Below, piece after piece: positions 1 through 8,800 of a DNA stretch of 17,830 bases. The stretch covers positions 1 to 17,830 of the forward strand of contig JANRIZ010000150.1 in assembly GCA_033764445.1 (NCBI GenBank), read 5' to 3'. This DNA comes from JANRIZ01 sp033764445 (GTDB lineage: Bacteria; Verrucomicrobiota; Verrucomicrobiia; JAWXBN01). The notes under the pieces are model-generated. The model had not been told where the DNA came from. It ran no database searches and was given only the letters and a program-made list of their open reading frames with translations. Position 1 is the stretch's first letter; each line of letters begins with the position of its first letter. The position numbers were made by a program, and so were the translations under genes.

Positions 1-73
1 CTCATGGAAACAAGCCTATTGTCTGTGTTTCTGAAAACAAGGCGGGTTTTTCATGTCCGATCCCGCGCTTGAA

Positions 74-907
74 TTATTTCAATATCCACCCCTCCGGCCA
101 TTCCTGTGAGGTGATCTCGGGGGGGAGCTCGGCGTGGGGGATGGTGATGAGGCTTTCGTAAAGGAATTCGGTGCCGGGGTAGTAGTGGAAATTTTTGATG
201 TCGGGAGAGAAGTTTTTCCAGATGCGGTCGAACCAGGTGGGGTCAATCAAGTCCGCGTGACTGTAATTTTTGAGTTTGGTGAGGATGCGGTCATCCCCGC
301 CCACACACGAGCCGTGGTGCATCCGCCAGTCCTGGGGAAAATACACGGTTTTGGGTTTGCGACCGGTCCGCAAATATTCCCGCAGGCGGGCGGGCCCTTT
401 CCAATCGATCTGACGGTCCTCGTCGAAGAGAAAACCTTTCCGCAAAAAGACGAAGGGCCGGTAGCCCTCGCCGGGTTCGACTACGCGATGGTTCCATGTT
501 TTGAAATAGGTGTGGCTGGAGATGCGGTAACCCGCATGGCGCGTGCGCTGGACCTCCGCCCAGGCTTTTTGCAGCGTTTCCGCGGTCCAGATTTCGTCGC
601 TGTCAATGATCAGAAAATAATCCGCCTCCGGGGCCAGGTCCATGGCCGCATTGCGCAGGCGGGCCGCCGCGTCGGAGCCGGGACGGGCGGAGACATCGCG
701 CTGGAGGACCAGGCGCAATTTGTTCTGCGGATCGGGGATGGCCAGCAGCGTTTCGAGGCTGTGGTCGGGGGCCACGGGTGATCCTTTGAGATTGCGGTCG
801 TACATTGTGGCGCAGCAGAGAGCATCCACGTGCGGGTAAACCGCCTCCAGGCTGGCCTTGAGAAAATGTTGCTCCTTGAAGACGAGCATGATCGCGGCGA
901 GTTTCAT
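74..907 (-). CDS. GT2-like glycosyltransferase
   Basis: Probable family 2 (GT-A fold) glycosyltransferase of 277 residues, likely adding a sugar to a surface glycan or glycolipid at the cytoplasmic face of the membrane. The protein opens with a short beta strand (KLAAIMLVF) followed by EQHFLKASLEAVYPHVD, the usual start of a GT2 domain. It carries FLIIDSDEIW, with the metal-binding DxD-type motif at D102-S103-D104. No membrane segment is visible. It is the last gene of a three-gene minus-strand operon, 26 bases after the CgeB-like gene. The ATG at 907 has only a weak AAGAG-like ribosome site about 8 bases upstream. Donor and acceptor sugars cannot be told from the sequence. The family call is fairly secure; the surface-glycan role is inferred from the neighbours. 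Confidence 0.8.
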   Translation of the reverse strand: MKLAAIMLVFKEQHFLKASLEAVYPHVDALCCATMYDRNLKGSPVAPDHSLETLLAIPDPQNKLRLVLQRDVSARPGSDAAARLRNAAMDLAPEADYFLIIDSDEIWTAETLQKAWAEVQRTRHAGYRISSHTYFKTWNHRVVEPGEGYRPFVFLRKGFLFDEDRQIDWKGPARLREYLRTGRKPKTVYFPQDWRMHHGSCVGGDDRILTKLKNYSHADLIDPTWFDRIWKNFSPDIKNFHYYPGTEFLYESLITIPHAELPPEITSQEWPEGWILK

Positions 908-933
908 GATGCGCTCTTTTGTACAGACCGCGA

Positions 934-1989
934 TCAGGTTTGGGGAGGAAAATTCTCCGGGCGCATCAAACGACCGACCGTTTCCACCAGCATGGCATAG
1001 CCGGAAGCCTCTCGGGCGGCGGCCAGACGCATGTCATCGCCTGTGTTCCGGACCATTTCCAGGGCACGGGCCATGGCATCGGGCAGGGTTTCCGGACCGT
1101 CAAAGATCGTGAATCGGTCCCGGTGAAAATAGGGCAGCCGGCCCATCTCGGCATTGGCGGAGGTCAGGACATGCGCCCCGCAGGCGATCAGCTCTGGAAC
1201 CCGCATCGTCACCCCGTTTTTGGTCCATTCACGGCGGGAGGGAATGTCGAGGCCCACCCTGCTTCTGAGATACAGCGCATAGCTTGAGGGGCCGTCCAGA
1301 TACGAATCGGTTGTCAGCGGACGCAGGTGCGGATTTTTTTTCAACGCATGTTTCCAGCGCGGTCCCAGAATGATGCCGTGGGGAAAATGTCGGGCCATGT
1401 GCGCCAGGCATTCCTCACGCCACGGGGAATGGCTCCCGAGGAAACACCAGTCGTAGGTCCGCTCCACAGGGGGGCGGGAATCCTGGAGCATGCAAAACGG
1501 TGCAAAATGCGGAAGATAATGGGCGGTCAGACCCTCGGCGGCCAGTTCCTCCGCATAATTTTGGGCATAAACGAGCAGGTGCCTGTAAAGACCCTTTTTC
1601 ACATACCCCGAGGGTGTGCTCAGACGGTCCCGTGCCTCGATCATCCAGCAGATGTGCGGGGCGGTCTGTGCGGCGCGGCGCATGCATTCCTCATTGAGGC
1701 GGTGGCCCCACAGGTGGAGGGCCACGTCGGGACGGATTTTTTCCACGGCCGCCCGCCACCGGTTGCTGCGCCAGTTGATGTTGGAGATCGACCAGGACTC
1801 AAACGTGTCGGGCGCGCGCTGGATCCGCAGGGCATTGATGATTTTGCGGACCGGTTTGATGAAAGGTTTGTAGTAGGGGGATTCGGGCGAGGTATCCAGA
1901 TGGTGGGTTTCCCAGCCCGCGTTTTCAAACGCCTGCACCACCCCGCGACCGAGCTGTTCGGGGGTGCCCGATCCGATGAGGATTTTCAT
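934..1989 (-). CDS. CgeB-like glycosyltransferase (GT-B fold)
   Basis: Protein of 351 residues resembling the CgeB/'glycosyl transferases group 1' family, named after the Bacillus subtilis spore-crust protein CgeB. The N-terminus (KILIGSGTPEQLGRGVVQAFENAGWETHHLD) looks like the first Rossmann half of a GT-B enzyme. The C-terminal half has NGVTMRVPELIACGAHVLTS at residues 258-277, the conserved donor-binding segment of these proteins, followed by the GRLPYF...FTIFDG stretch common in CgeB homologues. The ATG at 1989 overlaps the stop of the preceding GT4-like gene in an ATGA (1986-1989), which suggests translational coupling. A role in decorating a surface polysaccharide is inferred from the two flanking glycosyltransferases. 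The substrate is unknown. Confidence 0.78.
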   Translation of the reverse strand: MKILIGSGTPEQLGRGVVQAFENAGWETHHLDTSPESPYYKPFIKPVRKIINALRIQRAPDTFESWSISNINWRSNRWRAAVEKIRPDVALHLWGHRLNEECMRRAAQTAPHICWMIEARDRLSTPSGYVKKGLYRHLLVYAQNYAEELAAEGLTAHYLPHFAPFCMLQDSRPPVERTYDWCFLGSHSPWREECLAHMARHFPHGIILGPRWKHALKKNPHLRPLTTDSYLDGPSSYALYLRSRVGLDIPSRREWTKNGVTMRVPELIACGAHVLTSANAEMGRLPYFHRDRFTIFDGPETLPDAMARALEMVRNTGDDMRLAAAREASGYAMLVETVGRLMRPENFPPQT

Positions 1990-3095
1990 GCGACACCCGC
2001 GAGGCCTTTGAGGGTGGCGCTGATTCTTTGCGCGGTGGCCGTGATGGAAAATTCATTTTCAACCAAAACCCTCGCCTGGTGCCGCATTCCCGTCCGGCCC
2101 TCCTCCGGCAGGGCGTCCATCGCCCGCAGGGCCCGCGCGAGGGCCGCGGCGTTTCCGGCGGGAAAAACAATGCCCGCCCCCGCATTTTGCACCGGCTGGG
2201 CCAGACCGACCCGGTCCGAGAGGACGGCGGGGACTCCACACGAAAGACCCTGCAGCACGGCGGTCGGGCAGGCGTCAAAATCGAGGCTGGGTTGGACCAT
2301 CAGGGAGGCGGAGTGGAAAAGAGCGCGCAATCCGGCGGGGCCGAGCGTGCCTGCAAAACGGATGCGGTCGGTGAGTTGATGTTCGCGGGCGAAGACGTCA
2401 AGAGACTCGCGGTCGGGTCCGTCGCCCGCCACCGTCCAGGTCCATCCCGGCAATTCGCACAGGGCCTGGGCCATGATCGGCAGCCCCTTCCAGCCCACCA
2501 GCCGCCCGGCGCTGACGACATGGCGCGGCGGGGGTGGGGTGGCCGGGGGACTGTAAAAGCCCGTCTCCACCCCGTTGGGGATCACCTCCGGGCGGACTCC
2601 GAAACGGTTTTCCACCAGGGCGGCGTTGTCTTCGCTGCAGGCGTATTCCCAGTCGATGGCGGTGCGCCAGAAGGCGTCGGTCGGAAAAAAATCCTTCCCC
2701 TGGTAGTTCATGACCACGCGCAGGTCCGGACGCGTTTTTTTCCAGAACCGGGCGTTGATGAAGTCGTACGGTTTGAAGACAAAAACCACGTCGCATTTTT
2801 CCTCCCGCAGGGCACGGCGTGAACGGACCGCAAAATGCAGGCGTTGGACCAATTTGCGGAAGCGCGTGCCGAGTTTGGGAATCTGGCGGGTTTCCCAGTA
2901 CGGTGCCAGACGCAGGCGCATTTTGACCGGACGATGGGTGCGGCCCGGGCGCGGGGTGCCGCCAAAGAGGACGACTTCGTGGCCCAGAGACATCAGCGCC
3001 TCGCCCAGGTCCATCGCATACACCTCAATGCCGCCGACCTCCGGGGAGCCCGGCAGATCAAAGGTGGCGTTGGGAAGGAAGAGACCGATTTTCAC
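1986..3095 (-). CDS. GT4-like glycosyltransferase
   Basis: First gene of the glycosyltransferase operon, a GT-B fold family 4-like enzyme of 369 residues. The open frame runs further upstream to 3374, but homology to GT4 proteins begins at VKIGLFLPNATFDLPGSPEVGG, so the GTG at 3095 is taken as the start. It lacks a clear Shine-Dalgarno sequence. Residues 17-27 (SPEVGGIEVYA) form the N-terminal acceptor-side loop, IPNGV lies at 172-176, SAGRLVGWKG at 195-204, and VAGDGPD follows. The usual EX7E signature is altered: D274 stands at the first position and Q282 at the second (DACPTAVLQ). The enzyme may therefore differ in donor binding or be impaired, although other GT4 residues are intact. It probably transfers a sugar from a nucleotide donor to a glycan intermediate. 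Confidence 0.8.
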   Translation of the reverse strand: MKIGLFLPNATFDLPGSPEVGGIEVYAMDLGEALMSLGHEVVLFGGTPRPGRTHRPVKMRLRLAPYWETRQIPKLGTRFRKLVQRLHFAVRSRRALREEKCDVVFVFKPYDFINARFWKKTRPDLRVVMNYQGKDFFPTDAFWRTAIDWEYACSEDNAALVENRFGVRPEVIPNGVETGFYSPPATPPPPRHVVSAGRLVGWKGLPIMAQALCELPGWTWTVAGDGPDRESLDVFAREHQLTDRIRFAGTLGPAGLRALFHSASLMVQPSLDFDACPTAVLQGLSCGVPAVLSDRVGLAQPVQNAGAGIVFPAGNAAALARALRAMDALPEEGRTGMRHQARVLVENEFSITATAQRISATLKGLAGVA

Positions 3096-3247
3096 TGGGC
3101 ACTTTGAATAGCGGAATCGGGCCGGGAGGGGAAGGGGGATTTCTTGCGAAGGGTATGCAAGGGGGATATTCACGTACGGATTTGTCCCGGATGATCTTGG
3201 GACTCCCCTGCACAATGCGCCACACTCAGCGTCCAACGGATTGGATG

Positions 3248-3265
3248 TCTGGCCAGCCGACAACC
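3248..3265. repeat. Left 18-base direct repeat flanking the DUF433/DUF5615 cassette
   Basis: The sequence TCTGGCCAGCCGACAACC occurs here and, perfectly, at 3972-3989 in the same orientation. The bases just after both copies are also similar (aaccatt / gacccatt). The two copies enclose the whole toxin-antitoxin module. The surrounding 3096-3282 stretch shows no credible gene. It holds a GTCCAACGGATTG sequence that resembles part of the larger intergenic repeat found elsewhere in the window. Confidence 0.75.
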
Positions 3266-3288
3266 AACCATTTTTCAAAAAAATGATG

Positions 3289-3318
3289 CCTGACAATTCC
3301 GGTAGTATCAGGCATATT
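3289..3318 (+). promoter_or_regulatory. Putative promoter with overlapping palindromic operator for the DUF433/DUF5615 module
   Basis: CTGACA at 3290-3295 matches the -35 consensus in 5 of 6 positions. After a 17-base spacer comes CATATT at 3313-3318, which matches the -10 consensus in 4 of 6. The antitoxin ATG at 3325 lies only 6 bases after the -10, so the transcript would start at or next to the ATG and be leaderless, in agreement with the missing ribosome site. An imperfect 24-base palindrome (3289-3312, CCTGA...TCAGG, 9 of 12 positions paired) covers the -35 and the spacer. That is where an autorepressing antitoxin would be expected to bind. The promoter and operator roles are inferred. 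Confidence 0.45.
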
Positions 3319-3324
3319 GAATTC

Positions 3325-3543
3325 ATGAAAGCCGACCTTCCGATGGAAGTGGATCCCGACATCATGAGTGGCATGCCTGTGTTTGTGGGGACCAGGGTGC
3401 CGGTGGAGACCCTTTTTACCTACCTGATGAACGGGGAAAATCTGGATGAGTTTCTGTCCTGCTTCCCCGCGGTCAAACGGGAGGACGCGCTCAGGATTTT
3501 GGAGCACTCGAAGCAGGAAGCATTGCATGAGGCGACTGCGTGA
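3325..3543 (+). CDS. DUF433-family antitoxin
   Basis: Small protein of 72 residues of the DUF433 family (COG2442), usually the antitoxin partner of a PIN-like DUF5615 toxin. The core reads PMEVDPDIMSGMPVFVGTRV followed by PVETLFTYLMNGENLDEFL, the characteristic 'DP.I..G.P...GTR.PV' pattern, then FPAVKREDALRIL, a helix-turn-helix-like segment. The start chosen is the ATG at 3325, just after the palindrome and promoter. In-frame ATGs at 3283 and 3286 are possible alternatives that would add 13-14 residues. The TGA stop overlaps the GTG start of the toxin gene. The protein probably neutralises the toxin and represses its own promoter. Confidence 0.8.
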   Translation: MKADLPMEVDPDIMSGMPVFVGTRVPVETLFTYLMNGENLDEFLSCFPAVKREDALRILEHSKQEALHEATA

Positions 3544-3827
3544 TTGTTTTTCTGGACGAATGTATTCCCGAACCGTTGATGGGTTTGCTGTCGGAACATC
3601 AGGTCAAATCCGCGCGTCTCATGGGTTGGAAACGTTGCAAAAACGGGGAATTGCTTCAACTCGTTGAAAAGGAGGGGTTCGATGTTTTTATGACCTCCGA
3701 CAAGAATCTTCGTTATCAGCAAAATCTCAAAGGTCGCAAACTCGCCATTCTTGTGCTTTCAACCAATCTCTGGCCTATTGTTCGCACACACCAGGCAGAC
3801 ATAACGGCCGCCTTGGGATCAATGTGA
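3540..3827 (+). CDS. DUF5615 PIN-like toxin
   Basis: Protein of 95 residues of the DUF5615 family (COG4634), a PIN-like fold expected to be a ribonuclease toxin. It begins MIVFLDECIP, with acidic D6 and E7 in the place of the first catalytic aspartate of PIN domains. It continues with RLMGWKRCKNGELLQLVEKEGFDVFMTSDKNL, carrying D48 and D54. The strand-turn AILVLSTNLWP closes the fold. The GTG start at 3540 overlaps the antitoxin stop (GTGA, 3540-3543), the usual sign of coupled translation. Homologues are known to pair with DUF433 antitoxins, as here. Nuclease activity and target RNA are not established by the sequence. The reading frame is intact. Confidence 0.8.
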   Translation: MIVFLDECIPEPLMGLLSEHQVKSARLMGWKRCKNGELLQLVEKEGFDVFMTSDKNLRYQQNLKGRKLAILVLSTNLWPIVRTHQADITAALGSM

Positions 3828-3995
3828 GTTGGTGATTATGTCGAACTGACATTTTGAAATCCCCAGCTGAAAAAACGTTTCGCAATTTGCAGGCGGAGAT
3901 TTATCCACAGGTTGGCTCGGATGAACACAGATGCATTTTATGGATTCCATCCGCCCAACACTCAACTGATTTCTGGCCAGCCGACAACCGACCCA
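3828..3995. repeat. Intergenic stretch with dispersed-repeat debris and the right 18-base direct repeat
   Basis: No gene is visible between the DUF5615 toxin and the end of the radical SAM gene. Positions 3915-3950 (GGATGAACACAGATGC...) look like dispersed intergenic repeat debris. At 3972-3989 is the second perfect copy of TCTGGCCAGCCGACAACC, 724 bases from the left copy and 6 bases before the radical SAM stop codon. No convincing terminator hairpin with a U-tract was found for either converging gene. Confidence 0.6.
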
Positions 3996-5519
3996 TTATG
4001 CCTTCACGTGGCGGGCCTGGCGTTTGGGAGTATGGTGATGGGAGGAGGACGGTGCGGCCGTGCGTTCAGGGAGGTATGGACGCAGGAAATCGGGAAGGGC
4101 GGAGGCCCGGCCGGACACGATAAAATCGGTGGCCATGGCCGCGCCGGTTTCGTCCTCAGAAAAGCCCGCTTCACGGGTCAGGTACTCGAAACATTTTGCG
4201 GCGAGGGTGTTCAGGGCGATGGAATCGGTCCGTCCCAGGCGTGCAAAGAGCCAGTCGCTGAAGTCGAGGAACGATTCAAAGGGTTTTCCGTTGCGGGACC
4301 AGATCATGCGTGTGATGGCCGGGAAGTTGCCGCTATTGGCCACCAGGTCCCAGTATTTGGCCACACGGCGCACGCGTTGCATGGTGGAAAAATCAATGAG
4401 CCGTGTCGACAGAACCTCGTAGGGCGGGTGGGCGGCGTACACCATCGACCACTCCGCATCGTGACGGATGATGGGGGTGCCGCGGAGGCGTTTGAGCATC
4501 CCCAGTTGAATCTCCTGCGGATTCATGGCCACCAGGCGGTTGAACCCCTCCGCAAACGATCCGAGTGTCTCACCGGGAAGTCCAAAAATCAGGTCGGCAT
4601 GCACGTGAACGCCGGATTCCTCACGGAGGAAGCGGAGGTTTTCGGCGATTTTATCAAAATTCTGGCGGCGGCTGATGAGGCCCCCGACTGTCCCGTCAAA
4701 GGTCTGGATGCCCACCTCAAACTGCAGGGCCCCCGGCGGGAAGCGGCGGATCAGATCCTTCAGGGCATCGGGCAGACGGTCCGGGACCATTTCAAAGTGG
4801 AGGAACATGCCCGGTGTGTGGCGGTCGAGAAAAAAACCCATGATCGCACGGCTGACCGGGGCATTGAGGTTGAAGGTCCGGTCCACAAACTTGAAGTGAC
4901 GCACGCCCCGGTCGAGGAGTGACTGCATGGCCGCAAGGAATTTTTCCAGCGGGAAGGCGCGCACGGGAATGTCGAGCGAGGAAAGGCAGAATTCGCACGT
5001 GTACGGGCAACCCCGCGACGCCTCGACATACACGATGCGGTGGGCGATGTCATCGGGTGTGTACAGGTCGTAGGGAAGGGTCAGCGCGGCGACATCGACA
5101 TAACCCGCTTCCACGATTTTTTCCGCCGGGGCCTCCCCCGCAAGAATCCGGCGGCACAGTTGTGCAAAGGCCAGGTCCGCCTCACCGGTGATGACGTAAT
5201 CGGCCAGCGCGACAATTTCCTGCTCCGCCGTTTCATAGCTGACCTCGGGTCCGCCCAGGACGATTTTTGTTTCCGGCAAAATGCGGCGCAGAAGGCTGAC
5301 CAGTTCGAGTGTTTCGGTGGCGTTCCAGATGTAGACGCCCAGGCCGAGGATGCGGGGGGTGTGGGCGGCGATTTTTTCGGCGATGTCGAGCGGACGCTGG
5401 TTGATGTCGAATTCCAGCATCCGGGTTTGCCCCCGGAGTTCCCCCATGTTCGCCAGCAGATAGCGCAGACCGAAGGCGGCATGCAGATACCGGGCATTGA
5501 GGGTCGCGAGCAGGATCAT
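3996..5519 (-). CDS. B12-binding radical SAM protein (DUF4080-type)
   Basis: Protein of 507 residues that combines a cobalamin-binding-like N-terminal Rossmann domain with a radical SAM domain. The first ~135 residues contain ILGLGVYIWNATETLEL, IVLGGPEVSYE (88-96 region) and GEAD (112-115), as in B12-binding radical SAM enzymes. The 4Fe-4S motif CxxxCxxC is complete at C171, C175 and C178 (RGCPYTCEFC). It is followed by FKFVDRTFNLN and the SAM-binding region HADLIFGLPGE. The C-terminal ~200 residues resemble the DUF4080 tail. The ATG at 5519 was preferred over 5528 and 5543 because homologues begin MILLATLNARYLH and a GGGA lies just upstream. The reaction is unknown; methylation or another radical modification is possible. 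It is transcribed divergently from the ankyrin/STN gene. Confidence 0.85.
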   Translation of the reverse strand: MILLATLNARYLHAAFGLRYLLANMGELRGQTRMLEFDINQRPLDIAEKIAAHTPRILGLGVYIWNATETLELVSLLRRILPETKIVLGGPEVSYETAEQEIVALADYVITGEADLAFAQLCRRILAGEAPAEKIVEAGYVDVAALTLPYDLYTPDDIAHRIVYVEASRGCPYTCEFCLSSLDIPVRAFPLEKFLAAMQSLLDRGVRHFKFVDRTFNLNAPVSRAIMGFFLDRHTPGMFLHFEMVPDRLPDALKDLIRRFPPGALQFEVGIQTFDGTVGGLISRRQNFDKIAENLRFLREESGVHVHADLIFGLPGETLGSFAEGFNRLVAMNPQEIQLGMLKRLRGTPIIRHDAEWSMVYAAHPPYEVLSTRLIDFSTMQRVRRVAKYWDLVANSGNFPAITRMIWSRNGKPFESFLDFSDWLFARLGRTDSIALNTLAAKCFEYLTREAGFSEDETGAAMATDFIVSGRASALPDFLRPYLPERTAAPSSSHHHTPKRQARHVKA

Positions 5520-5570
5520 CGGTCCCATGGTAGCCACAGCCATGGCGACAAAGAAGGACAAAATTGATTG

Positions 5571-5700
5571 GCCACAAAAAGGCGCAAAAATGCACAAGGG
5601 GGATAACCTGCAATGACTAATGTCTAATGACTAATAGCAGATTCCTCCTGCGCGACGTCCAGCGGATTGATAACCACAAAAAGTCGCAAAAAAACACACA
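5571..5700 (+). repeat. Single copy of the 108-base intergenic repeat, left flank of the ankyrin/STN gene
   Basis: Positions 5571-5672 match, almost base for base, the repeat units at 9714-10039. The differences are mainly one fewer 7-base TAATGTC step and one extra A. A truncated start of a second unit follows (5673-5700, CCACAAAAAGTCGC...). The orientation is the same as in the right-hand copies. It lies in the 317-base divergent gap between the radical SAM gene and the ankyrin/STN gene. No protein-coding gene is evident in this gap. Confidence 0.85.
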
Positions 5701-5836
5701 AACGGTGAGTGGAAGGGGATGATTGTCTCACCACCCAGCGCTCAGCGTCAAATGGACCGGCAACCGGCAACCGTCTTTTTCCGCGCCGTGAATGAAAAGG
5801 ATTGTTCCGGGATGCTCGCCGCCGTAGTCTTGGGAG

Positions 5837-8800
5837 ATGGGTGCTGTTGCCGTGAGGTTGAAGTCGTTTTATCAAACACGGCCGATGCTTTTCTGGTTGT
5901 TGATCGTGCTCCTGCTTTTTGTGGGTTGCCGGATCACGCTCAAGGGGGTCATTGCGTGGAAGCTGTACGCCATTCGTGCCCAAGGGTTGCCAACCAGTAT
6001 TGCGGGATGGGATCAGTGGCGCGGCGCCGCACCGGATTCGGCGAAAAAGGGGGTGGAAACTTTCAACCATGCTTTTGAAGCCTCGAATATGGATGACTTC
6101 GGGGAGTGGGAGAAAACGCCATATTACATGGATGCGAATCAGAAGCTGAATCGAACCGCCCCCTATTCGGAGGAATCGGTCGAGGCTCTCCATTCTCTGG
6201 TTGAGAGAAATTCCCGGTCCCTGAGGTTGTATCATGAGGGAAATCAGCTCGGCCCGGTTTTTATCCCTGCGCCCCAACCGGGTGGGCATTTTAATTGGTT
6301 GCATCATCGGATCGGAGTGCTGTCATTGATACATGAAGCTGATCGGGGGGTGACACAAAAGGATTCAAAACAAGCTGCAGAATCATTGGTCACTGCCATG
6401 GGAATAGGTCGAGTATCGAAAAATCAGCCGACGATCATTGGTCATGTGATTCAGAGGTTCATATACGACATCAGCATCGGCGGAATCGAGAGGGCAACAA
6501 ACCGTTTGCCCTTCGCGGAACAGGAATTGGCCCGGCTCCAGGACGGGCTCGAGGAACAGGATCAGACTTTGGGCCGGGTGAGGGCGATCCAGGGTGAACG
6601 CGCGTTGGAAATTGAGAGGTTTCAACTGGATTCCGTCCGGTACTGGCAGTATCTCGAAGAATCATATTCGGGCATCGCAAAAAAAGGCCTCCTTCAAAGA
6701 TTGTGGCTTTTGAGAGTGGCAGACATGCTCGGTTTGCGTGATCTTTTATTGATTGACCGACTGGAGCAGTTTGACCGGGAAATCGCACTGGCACAAACCA
6801 CCTCGTGGAGCGCGGTGCAAAAGGCAGCCATCCAAGAGGGTCAAGGCAGACACGGATTGTCTCTCGCAATTTATGGATCCCTGTACGATGTTTTTTTTCG
6901 GGAGGATGCGCTTTACGTAATGGAAATGGAGTTTTTGTCACGAGCGCGCCTGAATTGTGCTGTGACGGGGCTTGCGCTTCAACGATACAAGGAGCGATAC
7001 AGACAATATCCCGAGACGCTTGCACAACTGGTTCCTGAATTCTTGAAAAAAGTTCCACCGGACCCCTTTGATGGGAAGCCGCTGCGTTACAGACAATGGC
7101 CCGGGGGGTTTGTGGTCTACAGTGTCGGCCCGGATCAGGAGGACAATCAGGGTCGGGAGTCAAATGCCCAAGGGAAGACCCTTTTGGGTACGGATCGGAA
7201 TTCGTCTCGGGTCAAGGGATTGGATGTTGTTTTTGCCATTGGACAGGAGTCCGAAGCGGCACCAGATCAGCTTGTAGCTGGAGGTGATTTTGTGGCCGAT
7301 CCCGGGGCCCTGGACAAACTCCTGGCCGTGGGAGGAATCGACGCGAGGGATGAACGGGGGCGGACCCCGCTCCATCTGGCCCTTTTGCGAGGGGACGAAA
7401 AAAGGGCGACAGACCTCATCAGCAAAGGGGCGGATATCCATACCCGTACGAAGGAAGGCTGGCGTCCGCTGCATTTTGCGGCGAAGTCTGGAAATGTGCG
7501 GTTGTGCCAAATGCTGTTGAAGGCGGGGGCACAGGTGGATGGAAAAAATCCGCCATTTCCAGAGAGCTCTGCGAAGATGATGACTTTCGACTGTCGAGAT
7601 CAAAGTGTCCGCACTGTGTTTGAGGACCTGGCCTCAAAGGCAGGAATCCAGGCCGAGATTGATCCGAATCTGATCGGGACGGTGACCGCCCATTTTGAGG
7701 AAACAACCCCCCGCGAAGCAATACGCATGCTGGCGCGGGAGTTGGGATATTCGTGGGAATGGAGACCAAAACAGGGCCTCCTGATTGTGAGCCCGCAGGA
7801 CAAAATGGCCGTGGCTCCGCAGTCACCGATTCAGTTGGCGATTGATGGAAACAATCTGAAGTTGGTGAAATTGTTTCTGGAGGGTGGAACCAATCCGGAA
7901 TTTGCGCCCAACGGATATTCCCCGTATTTTTGGGCGGTCAAAACCGGCAAGGTCGGGCTCCTGCCTTTGTTTCTTCAGAAAGGTTGGGATGTGAATACGG
8001 GTCTGCCGAAAAAGGTTGAGGCAAAAGCAAGCAACAAAACAGAGACGCCGGTCAATCCCAATACACAACCCGTGGTCATTGAGTATGTCGATCAAGACTT
8101 GGTGACAATCCTTCTGGCTTTGTCGAAGCGCGCTGAGATGAACCTGATTGTAGGTTCTGGAGTGAATGGTGTCGTGACGATCCGTCTCACCGGAGTTTCA
8201 TTTGAGGATGCCATCAAAATTATCGCAGTTTCAAAGGAATTGTCCTGTCAAGATGATGGCAAAACAATCTTCATCTCAAAAGAGCCGGGGGCTGCTTCGG
8301 TGAGTCAATATGAACCATCACTTTTTACGGCGATTGCCAATGACCAGCCGAAAGTTGTCGAATTTTTACTCGGGCGTGGTGCCTCACGCAATATGAGAAA
8401 TCGGGACGTATTGGTTGAGGCGGCGGAACGTGGCAATGAGGAGGTTGTCGAAATGCTTCTCAGGGAAAAACCGGATTTGATCCGGGGCTCATGGCCGAAA
8501 GAGAGGATGGAATCTAATCCATCCTCAAAACCTCTTCCGGCTGATTTTGCAGACAGTAAAAAAACCGAGTCATCGGGTGTTCAACTTTCGTATCGTGAGG
8601 AGGATTTGAATTCTATCCTCAGGTCACTGGCTAGAAGAGCGGATATCAATTTGGTGATCGGTCCGGGGGTTGCCGGGAAGATTACCGTGGAGGGAAACTT
8701 TTCGTCGCATGAGGAGGCCCTCAAGTCCATCGCCGAGGCCTACCAATACGAGTATACCCGTGATGACATTTTGAATGTGTCCTATGTTCGACGGACGTCC

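Noticed and set aside
1327..2379. Plus-strand open frame of 350 codons
   Set aside because: It is antisense to the CgeB-like and GT4-like genes and has no motif of its own.
3096..3282. N-terminal extension of the GT4-like protein up to 3374
   Set aside because: The added 93 residues have no family resemblance, run through the 18-base repeat and overlap the divergent antitoxin gene.
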